Assembly: GCF_000155595.1 (NCBI RefSeq)
Contig: NZ_DS989904.1
Coordinates: 2,384,256-2,448,255, forward strand
Direction: 5' to 3'
DNA: 64,000 bases
Source of the DNA: Synechococcus sp. PCC 7335
GTDB lineage: Bacteria; Cyanobacteriota; Cyanobacteriia; Phormidesmidales; Phormidesmidaceae
The notes beneath the pieces are model-generated. The model ran no database searches. It had not been told where the DNA came from and saw only the letters and a list, made by a program, of their open reading frames with translations. The position numbers and the translations under genes are program-made. Shown here one piece after another: positions 56,690-64,000 of this stretch; the stretch's first letter is position 1, and each line of letters opens with the position of its first letter.

Positions 56690-58192
56690 ATGACCGGTCA
56701 ATTGAACCTTTCCAAACAGTCAGCTCAGGCTAAATCAGCAGCTCTTTCCCCAGAGCAGGTGACGCCTAGGAAAGATGTCTCAGAAGATAATTCCAGGGCA
56801 AGCAACACAGGGTCAGCCCAGCCAAGTTTCTCCCTACGCACTAGCTGGATTGCCAAGCGTAAGGGGCAAAAGAACGTAACCCAGATGCACTATGCCCGTC
56901 AGGGCCTAGTTACTGAAGAAATGGAATATGTGGCTAAACGGGAAAGTCTACCCGTCTCCTTAATCAAAGACGAAGTGGCTAGAGGTCGGATGATTATTCC
57001 TGCAAACATCAACCATCCTAATTTGGAACCGATGGCTATCGGCATTGCTAGTAAGTGCAAAGTCAATGCCAACATCGGTGCATCTCCTAACTCTTCTGAT
57101 ATCGACGAAGAAGTCGCAAAGCTGCATCTAGCAGTTAAATATGGGGCAGATACGCTGATGGATCTGTCTACGGGCGGCGGCAATCTTGATGAAATCCGCA
57201 CAGCTGTGATCAATAGCTCACCGATTCCCATCGGTACTGTGCCTATCTACCAGGCACTAGAAAGCGTTCATGGCAGTATTGAAAATCTAGCTGCACAAGA
57301 CTTTCTACACATCATCGAAAAGCATGCGCAGCAAGGCGTTGACTACATGACCATTCATGCAGGTATTTTGATCGAGCACCTGCCGCTGGTCAAAGACCGT
57401 TTAACTGGCATTGTTTCTCGCGGAGGCGGCATCATGGCTCAGTGGATGCTGCATCACCATAAGCAAAATCCGCTCTTTAGCCACTACGATGACATCATCG
57501 AAATCTTCAAGCGCTACGACGTGTCCTTTAGTTTGGGTGATTCTTTGCGCCCTGGCTGTCAGCATGATGCTTCTGACAAAGCCCAGTTTGCTGAACTGGA
57601 GACGCTTGGAGAGCTTACCCGCAGGGCATGGAAGCAGGATGTGCAAGTGATGGTAGAAGGCCCTGGCCACATACCACTAGACCAGATTGAAATGAACGTG
57701 AAAAAACAGATGGAGGCGTGTTCTGAAGCACCCTTCTATGTGTTAGGTCCGCTGGTAACAGACATCGCGCCAGGCTATGATCACATCACCTCTGCAATTG
57801 GCGCGGCAATGGCTGGCTGGCATGGTACGGCGATGCTTTGCTACGTTACCCCCAAAGAGCATCTAGGCCTACCCGACGCAGAAGACGTACGCAACGGGCT
57901 AATTGCTTACAAGATTGCAGCTCATGCGGCTGATATCGCGCGCCATCGTCCGGGCGCACGCGATCGCGACGATGAACTCTCACGAGCCCGCTATAACTTC
58001 GATTGGAACAAACAATTCGAGCTTTCTTTAGATCCTGAGCGCGCTCGTGAGTATCACGATGAAACGTTGCCTGCTGATATTTACAAAACCGCTGAGTTTT
58101 GTTCTATGTGTGGCCCTAAGTTTTGTCCGATGCAGACAAAAATCGATTCAGAAAAGCTCAGTGAGTTAGAGAAGTTTCTAGCAAAGGAATAA
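56690..58192 (+). CDS. thiC: Phosphomethylpyrimidine synthase
   Basis: The 500-residue radical-SAM enzyme makes the HMP pyrimidine of thiamine from AIR. The core blocks are [52 protein letters not shown] and [13 protein letters not shown]; the C-terminal cluster is [12 protein letters not shown] 45-residue N-terminal extension of low complexity precedes the conserved region. It is the first committed step of HMP synthesis. It lies 171 bases downstream of the riboswitch-linked symporter, with no second riboswitch visible. Confidence 0.97.
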   Translation: MTGQLNLSKQSAQAKSAALSPEQVTPRKDVSEDNSRASNTGSAQPSFSLRTSWIAKRKGQKNVTQMHYARQGLVTEEMEYVAKRESLPVSLIKDEVARGRMIIPANINHPNLEPMAIGIASKCKVNANIGASPNSSDIDEEVAKLHLAVKYGADTLMDLSTGGGNLDEIRTAVINSSPIPIGTVPIYQALESVHGSIENLAAQDFLHIIEKHAQQGVDYMTIHAGILIEHLPLVKDRLTGIVSRGGGIMAQWMLHHHKQNPLFSHYDDIIEIFKRYDVSFSLGDSLRPGCQHDASDKAQFAELETLGELTRRAWKQDVQVMVEGPGHIPLDQIEMNVKKQMEACSEAPFYVLGPLVTDIAPGYDHITSAIGAAMAGWHGTAMLCYVTPKEHLGLPDAEDVRNGLIAYKIAAHAADIARHRPGARDRDDELSRARYNFDWNKQFELSLDPERAREYHDETLPADIYKTAEFCSMCGPKFCPMQTKIDSEKLSELEKFLAKE

Positions 58193-58239
58193 TTCATCAA
58201 GGAGAAGCTAGAACGAACCGGAAGGTGAAATTAGAGTGG

Positions 58240-58638
58240 CTATAGCAGACTTCGCATCGCTGCCCAGTCATCTCTTTTCACCAACCAGGGAGCAACCGGT
58301 ACCTTTTTAGTGATGCCGTTATCGTCTATATAGATTCGACGACTATCTGCCTTGACAAATTCCCAAGACTCGAAGGTATACCGTTTTTTCTCCATTCCTA
58401 GCAAGTTATACACTGTCAGCTGATGCGCCTCTAACAAGAAGTACGGGCGCTGTAAGCAGTAACATCCGAAGCCAAAAAATCCAATGGCTAGGCCAGCTAG
58501 GGGTAAAAGGCTAATGCTTACTTGTGTGGCACTCCAAAGGGAGTAAGCAGTGCCAACCATACCACCAGCGAGGAAGAGGACACCGGGTGTTTTGTTGTAA
58601 TAAGCCATCAAACGCTGCGATGAATCGGCGGGTTGCAT
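58240..58638 (-). CDS. Membrane protein with a PH-like domain
   Basis: The 132-residue protein has two hydrophobic segments (residues about 18-38 and 43-60) followed by a beta-strand-rich region (LTVYNLLGMEKKRYTFESWEFVKADSRRIYIDDNG) typical of bacterial PH-like domains. The C-terminal end is PWLVKRDDWAAM. No family member is known to me with a defined function. It converges on thiC. Confidence 0.6.
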   Translation of the reverse strand: MQPADSSQRLMAYYNKTPGVLFLAGGMVGTAYSLWSATQVSISLLPLAGLAIGFFGFGCYCLQRPYFLLEAHQLTVYNLLGMEKKRYTFESWEFVKADSRRIYIDDNGITKKVPVAPWLVKRDDWAAMRSLL

Positions 58639-59030
58639 GGAGAGTATGGGTGAACTATCTGAATAGTACTTTTGAATACGAATACTTTTGAATAATGAAG
58701 ATAGCGTTACCTTAGTGCAGGTGCAGACATTCTGACCCCTTTTAAGGTCGCTCGCTAATTATGAAACTAAGAGCAAGGGAATTGAGTAAAAGGAAATTGA
58801 GTAAATAAGGGAATTCGGATTAGTATATAGCGTTCCCGTTCGCGGACGTCACATCGAAGTATTCAACTTCAGTTGCTTCGGCCTGGAAATTGGATGTTTA
58901 AGTGAGAACCGCTTTATTGCTGTAATTATCCGAGTCCTGGATTCAAAAACTCTCAGTTCCGCAATTCCTGTAGGTCCCCTATTTCCTAGTCTTTCTACAC
59001 TCACGGGTGCAGTAGCTCCCACCGCACTAG
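58639..59030. other. Spacer without recognisable gene
   Basis: 392 bases without supported genes. An isolated open stretch at 58849-59034 on the minus strand is not convincing (no motif, Ser/Arg-rich). Confidence 0.45.
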
Positions 59031-60716
59031 TCAACTCTCAGACTTGTCTGTCTGCGGAATGTATTGCCACTGCCAAGGCCTAGATGAGCGACCGCTGAGT
59101 CGTCTAGGAGAAGAAAGTTCAAAGCCATAGGTCTGAGCGTTTGCGCTCAGCCACCTAAACGCCTCTGTCTTTCTAAAGCTAGGCTGTCGGTCGGTTGATT
59201 CATCACTACCACCAATGTCGACAACATATCCCGTGTGATAGTCCCCAACAGCTACGAACGAAGTGTCAGTATTCGAGGTATTATCGTTTGCTGTCTGGGT
59301 AGGTTCGCGGTACCCAGAGAGGGCATATAGCTCGATCGCTTCAGCTCTAGCAGCTGCAATCATCTTCCAATAGGCATCTGCCGCTTCGGGGCGTAGCAAG
59401 ATACTGCCATCCTCTAGCAGGTTAGTAAGCTGGGACGGAGTGGCTGCTTCATCTATCGCTTTTGCATCGGAGGGTTTAAAGACATTAGCAGTCCAGTTTT
59501 GCCAGGTTTGAGGCAGGCGAGACAGACGGTATCGCCCCCACTGATAAGTTTTAACGCCAGTGCCAAGCATGAATAGAACAGCAACACCGGCAACAAAAAA
59601 TTTGAACAGGTGAGGATTAAGCGGTCGGGGTCTAGAAAACCTCGTTGGACTCTCAGGAATTACATTCGCTGCTGCGTCCGCTACTGCACTCCCATCGCCA
59701 TTGAGCGGCAAAGAGGAGTAGTTAGCCCTAAATTGAGCAGAAGGGGAGTATAACTGAGCACCCGGTGCGGCAATCACGGTAGGTAAACGACTATTTTGAG
59801 CAATTCTTTGGCGATCGCCCATTCTGCTTAAAGTATCCATCGCTTGCTTGGCACTCTCAAAGCGATCGCGCCAATCCTGTCGCACCAGGCGATCGATAAA
59901 CTCTGCTAAGTGCAAACTCACCTCTACCTCTGCTCGCCACATAAGTCCCTTAGTCGGATCGTAGCTAAAGTCGTGATGAGAGCGGCCTGTTAATGCCTCG
60001 ATTGCTATCAACCCTAGTGCGTACAGATCGCTCGTAGGCTGTGGGTTCTGATCGTAATTAGGTAGAAGCTGCTCGGGCGCAGTGTAAGTATGAGGACTCA
60101 CCGGAACAGCAATAGAGAGGCTACCGTCAGCGTCTACTCTACTCCTTGCAAGCCGCGAAAGCGCAGCAAAGTGAGTTATGAAGATCTGACCATCTTTGTC
60201 CTGGCGGATAAGGTGCGCAGGATGCAGGTACTGATGAACCACTCCTTGGGCATGAATAGAACTTAGGCCAACAAGCATATCCTGCATAAGCTTGATAACG
60301 TAGCTTTCACTAAGTGGCTTTCCCGGCTTGATTTCGGCGCTGAGAGGATGTCCCTCGATATGTGCTTGAACAAGATAGAAAGTGTTTGACTGATCAAGAT
60401 TTTGATCACCAAGCTGTCTGGGTTCAGTATGCTTGGCTTTTGGTACTAAGGTTTTTGGACCTGATGTATGCCCAGCTTCTGTATAAAAATAAGCTGTTAG
60501 CCTCGGGATGGCCGCAGACTCACTTAACCGTTCTAGAATCTGAGCTTCACGTTCTAGATAGTGGCGAATCTTGCGTTGACGGTAGTGAATAGCAATAATC
60601 CAGCACAGCGGCTGCTGAAGATGATGGCGATCGCGAGCTAGATAAACTGTTCTAAAATCCGTACAAATTAGCTTTTCCTTTAGCTCAAATCGGTCTTTCA
60701 ATATCTGCGTATTCAT
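59031..60716 (-). CDS. Pseudokinase fused through a membrane helix to a degenerate VanY-type carboxypeptidase domain
   Basis: The 561-residue protein has three parts. Residues 1-290 follow the protein-kinase plan but every key site is lost: the Gly-rich loop reads ICTDFRTVY, the VAIK lysine is I41, HRD is H161-Q-Y163, and DFG is H182-F-A184; APE survives as TAPEQL. Residues about 373-391 form one membrane helix. Residues about 425-555 match the M15B D,D-carboxypeptidase (VanY) fold: ADAYWKMIAAARAEAIELYALSGY, a degenerate SxHxxGxAxD box G491-D-Y-H-T-G-Y-V-V-D500, then RWLSANAQTYGFELS and PWQWQY. Two of three zinc ligands (H to Y493, H to Q549) and the catalytic Glu (to R546) are replaced. Both domains look inactive, so binding or scaffolding is the likely job. 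Confidence 0.75.
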   Translation of the reverse strand: MNTQILKDRFELKEKLICTDFRTVYLARDRHHLQQPLCWIIAIHYRQRKIRHYLEREAQILERLSESAAIPRLTAYFYTEAGHTSGPKTLVPKAKHTEPRQLGDQNLDQSNTFYLVQAHIEGHPLSAEIKPGKPLSESYVIKLMQDMLVGLSSIHAQGVVHQYLHPAHLIRQDKDGQIFITHFAALSRLARSRVDADGSLSIAVPVSPHTYTAPEQLLPNYDQNPQPTSDLYALGLIAIEALTGRSHHDFSYDPTKGLMWRAEVEVSLHLAEFIDRLVRQDWRDRFESAKQAMDTLSRMGDRQRIAQNSRLPTVIAAPGAQLYSPSAQFRANYSSLPLNGDGSAVADAAANVIPESPTRFSRPRPLNPHLFKFFVAGVAVLFMLGTGVKTYQWGRYRLSRLPQTWQNWTANVFKPSDAKAIDEAATPSQLTNLLEDGSILLRPEAADAYWKMIAAARAEAIELYALSGYREPTQTANDNTSNTDTSFVAVGDYHTGYVVDIGGSDESTDRQPSFRKTEAFRWLSANAQTYGFELSSPRRLSGRSSRPWQWQYIPQTDKSES

Positions 60717-61293
60717 TCACCAATAGAAAAAACGTCAGTACCACTACCATGCGAAACTTCACTGTCTGACTTTCATTTTCCTGTCATATTTTCGAATACA
60801 TTTGCTATTTACAACAAGCCACTTCTCATAGCCAAGGTTTGGCACGATATCGCGGCCTGATCCTACCCCTCGTCAGCGTACTACTAAAGATATCCGTACC
60901 TAGTTGAAGTAATAGCCATAGATAACTATTGACATCATATGGAGTAGAAGGGCTGGAATTGGAAATATGCTTTGTGAGTAGAGTGAATAACCTTTATCAA
61001 AGATAGAGTCTCTAGGAAACCTATGTAGAATTACTACATATTTGTTCGACCAGGAAGGTCGCTACTACTACTAGAGAAATCACTCTACTCAAGAAAATAC
61101 TAAAACGTCTGAGATCTACTGACAAAGCCAAATCTCGAAAATCATAGTGAATCTACGAGACAACTCAGACGTAAGTCTTATAGAGTGTTGCCGATCTTAC
61201 CGATAGAATTTTATCGATAGAATTAGATCAAAGAGAGGATCCCGCTTAGATAACAAAGTAGTTGTCGAAGATAACCTATGGCTCGTCTTATTC

Positions 61294-61535
61294 CTAGCCA
61301 TCATCATCATTTCCTCCGTTGATGCCAATCGTTAGATAGACGTGGCTACTAAAGTCTTTTCCGCCGCTATTGAAGAGTTTCAAGATCCCAAAACTAGAGC
61401 CTTTCCATCGCACCCTATCCTTCGCACTATATAAACTATATGGTTGGGTATGCGGAATGGTTGGGTATGCGGACCTCTCAGTTACAACAGTTGAGAAGCT
61501 TGACGAGGCTAAGAACTGGCTCGAAGCTATCGCTC
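61294..61535 (-). pseudogene. Possible 3' remnant of an unknown gene
   Basis: About 80 open codons without ATG and bounded upstream by a stop; the C-terminal 35 residues are protein-like. The family is unknown. A duplicated 17-bp block within it (61440-61473) adds to the picture of decay. Confidence 0.25.
61440..61473. repeat. 17-bp tandem duplication
   Basis: ATGGTTGGGTATGCGGA is present twice in a row, at 61440-61456 and 61457-61473, without mismatch. Confidence 0.85.
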
Positions 61536-61753
61536 TCTAGTGGTTCTCGGAAAAGAATGGCTGAAACGACGCAAACTTGTTACATGATAACCAACGACCC
61601 GTACGAGGTTCCAATGCTTACAGCGTTTTGATTTCCAGAGTCATTGAAGAGCGATAGCTTTCGAAAGGCAAGCACAAGACCTGACGCTTGGATCGCGATA
61701 GAAAGCTCACTACCCTAGTCAAGTCATGACCTTAGTCAAACGGTGGTATTCAC

Positions 61754-62494
61754 TCATAAGACTAGCAACAGACTAGAGTAACCCGCTGCTCCTAGCGCAA
61801 ACATCCAGAATCGACTTTCCCTTTCCTGGGGTAGCTCTTCTTTCAGTATGTTTAAGATGATGCCACCTGCTAAGAATGCAAACAAAATAGCTGTAATTGC
61901 TTCATCGATCTTAGTTTGGGTACCAATCACCCAACCACAAATCACAGCCGCAGCTAGAATCCACTTGCCTACACGAGAATAAGCCCGTTTATGGTCTTCC
62001 CACAGACTATAGTCGTTGACCAGGAAATGGAGAGCCATGGCGATCACGTATAGCCATAGGTCTCTTAGTCCTGGCTCTTCGCGATGCATCAGCAGATAGC
62101 CAATCAATGCGTTGTACAGCCCGAAGGACACCATGTGCAACCAGAACACCCCAGGCTGTGTCTCATCGCCCTGGCCCTCTTTGACACTTTGGTACCTAGA
62201 GACTTTAGCGGCTTTCTCTAAGCCATAAAAGGCAATCATCCCTAACAACGCCACAATATATACGTGATGCTCAACTGCCGAGAGCATCGCGCTGTTTTCT
62301 TGAAAGTCCGATTGTGCCTCACTTAAATCTGGTAAGACATGAACAAAGACGTATGCTACCGAAACACCGCTACTCAGAGATAGCCAGCGGCTACGAGGCA
62401 GTCGCTTCAGAAACTTAAACCGACTAGCGATGATATGAATCAGCGCTAGCAAAAGCGCGGATAGTCCCGCTAATAAAATGCTAGAGCTGTGCAT
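61754..62494 (-). CDS. ZIP-like membrane protein
   Basis: The 246-residue protein has about seven hydrophobic segments. Polar His/Asp positions within membrane segments (HVLPDLSEAQSDF; AFLAGGIILNILKEELP) resemble the metal path of ZIP transporters, though the classical HSxxEG site is not plain. The sequence ILNILKEELPQE is similar to the metal-site helix of ZIP-like proteins. A role in metal transport is a guess. Confidence 0.55.
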   Translation of the reverse strand: MHSSSILLAGLSALLLALIHIIASRFKFLKRLPRSRWLSLSSGVSVAYVFVHVLPDLSEAQSDFQENSAMLSAVEHHVYIVALLGMIAFYGLEKAAKVSRYQSVKEGQGDETQPGVFWLHMVSFGLYNALIGYLLMHREEPGLRDLWLYVIAMALHFLVNDYSLWEDHKRAYSRVGKWILAAAVICGWVIGTQTKIDEAITAILFAFLAGGIILNILKEELPQERESRFWMFALGAAGYSSLLLVL

Positions 62495-62527
62495 TACTAT
62501 GGCTACTGAAATGGATACTGAATACGG

Positions 62528-62797
62528 CTACTGAATCGAGGTACTGTCGCTACGACGTGCCTGAGAGGGTCCCTGCTGTGAGAGTACATCCTCATCTACT
62601 GCCTGCTCACTCAGATTACTCTGTGCCCTTTGTACATCAGCCGGTGTAGCTTCGGGTACGCTCTGACTACTTGCTGTATCAGAGGGGGTACAGGCTGTCG
62701 CCATTAACATTATTAACAGACTGGCAATTAGGAGAACAACTAGACGCCGCAGTCTACCTAATGTAATTAGCTGACCTACCTGTAGGAAATTGTTCAT
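62528..62797 (-). CDS. Small lipoprotein, 89 aa
   Basis: A basic N-terminus and a hydrophobic stretch (residues 19-35) end in a lipobox ATAC with C36. The following 53 residues are Ser/Gln/Asp-rich and disordered in appearance. No family is recognised. It lies 33 bases upstream of the ZIP-like gene on the same strand and may share its transcript. Confidence 0.55.
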   Translation of the reverse strand: MNNFLQVGQLITLGRLRRLVVLLIASLLIMLMATACTPSDTASSQSVPEATPADVQRAQSNLSEQAVDEDVLSQQGPSQARRSDSTSIQ

Positions 62798-62988
62798 AGT
62801 CTACTCCTGCCATTAAATGCTGTCGTGTAATAGAGCTTATAAAGAATTTATTAAGACTCTATTGCACGAGATTAGGCTACTCCTAATGAACTTGTCCTCC
62901 GACTGAGGACATAGTTTAGATTGAGTCGCTATGCTAACCAAATCTTAATCCTTAATTTAGTCAATTTAGTCTCAACGAAGAAAGAAAA

Positions 62989-63168
62989 ATGAACAGCGAT
63001 CTAGGCCGGCTCATAATTATCCTCTCAATTCTACTTTTGATTATCTTTCCCTTCGCGGGGCTAGCGCCTCTGACGCTATTGTTCTTTGTTGCAGTTTGTG
63101 GCTGGGGCGCACGATTGTTTAGCACCATTGTGAGTGCAACTGAGCCAACAGACTCGCAAAACTCCTAG
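62989..63168 (+). CDS. Small hydrophobic protein, 59 aa
   Basis: A short ORF (MNSDLGRLIIILSILLLIIFP) with two hydrophobic stretches (residues 7-23 and 26-39) and a polar tail. Purine-rich AACGAAGAAAGAAAA precedes the ATG, with GAAG about 10 bases before it. It is divergent from the lipoprotein gene. Small two-helix proteins of this kind are common in cyanobacteria but this one is not assigned. Confidence 0.5.
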   Translation: MNSDLGRLIIILSILLLIIFPFAGLAPLTLLFFVAVCGWGARLFSTIVSATEPTDSQNS

Positions 63169-63353
63169 CATTGAATCCAGTGGATGCAGACTGGCTTGAC
63201 TAAGCCGCTCAGCCAGAGTTTTCACTTTTGGCATAAGCCTGCTGGTATAGGGCTACCTAACAAAGACTCTTCAAAGTCTACTTTTTAGAAGGTGAAAAAA
63301 CTGCTCAGAACCGCTTTCCTAAGTGAGTTGTTTAAATTACTTTCTAGATAAAC

Positions 63354-64000
63354 ATGCCTATTCCTGCTGATCAAATTCCGGCTCAAGCTCAAGATAAGCA
63401 ACCGGCTCACGAGTCTGAAATGACACCTTCGCCCATTTATGATCGTGATAGCTACAAAGGCAGCGAAAAGCTCAAGGGGAAAGTTGCACTAATTACTGGG
63501 GGGGATAGTGGGATCGGCCGATCTGTTGCAGTACTCTATGCGAAAGAAGGCGCTGATGTCGCTATTTCATATTTAGACGAGCAAGAAGATGCTGAGAAAA
63601 CAAAGTCTTTGGTAGAGGCACAAGGACAGAAGTGTCTGCTGCTCCCGGGAGATATTAGTAATGAGACTTTCTGCCAGGAGGTTGTCCAAAAAACGGTCGA
63701 CGAACTAGGCCAGCTTGATATCCTTGTTAGCAATGCCGCTGAGCAGTATATGGAAGACGATTGGGAAGAGATTGACTCAGCTCGGCTCGGCAGTATCTTT
63801 AGTACTAATGTCTTTCCGATGTTCTACTTCACCAAAGCAGCGCTGCCGCATTTGAAAGAAGGAAGTTCAATTATTATCACCACCTCTATTAATGCGTATA
63901 AGGGGAACGATTCGCTGCTAAGCTATTCAACGACGAAAGGAGCTAACCTTGCGTTCTTGCGATCGCTTTCTCAACGCGTTTTAGAAAAAGGCATTCGGGT
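63354..64000 (+). CDS. Short-chain dehydrogenase/reductase (N-terminal part, truncated by window)
   Basis: The 215 visible residues belong to the SDR fold: ALITGGDSGIGRSVAVLYAKEGADVAISYLD (Rossmann loop), LVSNAAEQY, the catalytic serine region ITTSINAYKG and the YSTTK active-site YxxxK. The 40-residue N-terminal extension before the loop (including DRDSYKGSEKLKGK) is typical of the YghA-like group. The C-terminus is beyond base 64000. Substrate unknown. Confidence 0.92.
   Translation, partial: MPIPADQIPAQAQDKQPAHESEMTPSPIYDRDSYKGSEKLKGKVALITGGDSGIGRSVAVLYAKEGADVAISYLDEQEDAEKTKSLVEAQGQKCLLLPGDISNETFCQEVVQKTVDELGQLDILVSNAAEQYMEDDWEEIDSARLGSIFSTNVFPMFYFTKAALPHLKEGSSIIITTSINAYKGNDSLLSYSTTKGANLAFLRSLSQRVLEKGIR

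Larger units (their letters stand above)
60717..61753. other. 1-kb region with decayed coding traces and a tandem repeat
   Basis: The only long frame on the plus strand (61440-61631) has no ribosome-binding site and starts at a repeat. On the minus strand an open stretch ending at TAG 61294-61296 reads VRWKGSSFGILKLFNSGG and SSHVYLTIGINGGNDDDG, but has no start codon. This looks like the remains of a gene rather than a working one. Confidence 0.35.

Noticed and set aside
58849-59034. Open frame on the minus strand just downstream of the pseudokinase gene
   Set aside because: 61 codons, no motif, no ribosome-binding site, and a Ser/Arg composition typical of a non-coding frame.
61440-61631. 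63-codon plus-strand frame starting at the tandem repeat
   Set aside because: Its start lies in the duplicated 17-bp block, no Shine-Dalgarno sequence precedes it, and the peptide matches nothing.

Overview
The window comes from a cyanobacterial chromosome. It carries petC/petA for the cytochrome b6f complex, the photosystem I assembly factor ycf3, a PucC-type chlorophyll-family MFS protein, a cyanobacterial-type glgC, a bacterial Trm1, the rbp-rpsU pair and many copies of the HIP1 octamer GCGATCGC. Base composition is moderate and intergenic spacing is ordinary. The protein set would fit a Leptolyngbya/Synechococcus PCC 7335-like lineage, but that placement is an impression and not a computed result.

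Layout. 1-5.5 kb: the tail of rpmA, then a decayed stretch with an IS701-like transposase remnant that is itself interrupted by a 52-bp repeat, a LabA-like NYN gene, an ATP-dependent DNA ligase, and an apparently intact IS630-family element whose transposase needs a -1 frameshift at an A AAA AAG heptamer. 5.5-13.3 kb: a 2OG-Fe(II) oxygenase, an FTR1 iron permease, ilvC, a SpoU-type methyltransferase, gatA and a class A beta-lactamase-fold gene. 13.4-21.6 kb: glgC, tRNA-Ser(GGA), a C-terminally extended 2Fe-2S ferredoxin, an inositol-phosphatase-family gene, a LysR/GNAT pair, a hydrolase, msrB, a DUF2237 gene and a CDF transporter. 22-28.5 kb: petCA with a divergent small gene, a 730-base leader region in front of prs that may hold a small RNA or attenuator, rpsU, an RRM protein and argG. 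28.7-40 kb: a family 2 glycosyltransferase, map, a small heat-shock protein, the PucC protein, a second inositol-phosphatase gene, a znuABC zinc operon with a Zur-like box, and a NUDIX gene whose start site is tandemly duplicated. 40-54.5 kb: a phosphatase, bioB, a clpS-DUF2103-trm1 cluster, ycf3, gatC, aroA, a cystine lyase-type enzyme, several lipoproteins and aspS. 54.6-64 kb: a TPP riboswitch leading into a small ORF, a sodium:solute symporter and thiC; then a membrane protein made of a degenerate kinase domain and a degenerate VanY-type carboxypeptidase domain; a ZIP-like protein, small membrane proteins and the start of an SDR oxidoreductase.

Most of the window is housekeeping metabolism. 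The observations most worth following are the pseudokinase/pseudo-carboxypeptidase fusion (59031-60716), the riboswitch-symporter-thiC unit with its 66-codon leader ORF (54691-58192), the possible RNA/attenuator ahead of prs (24683-24868), the IS630 frameshift site, and the start-codon duplication at the NUDIX gene. I found no CRISPR array, prophage or defence island. All family names come from reading motifs; no database search was run.
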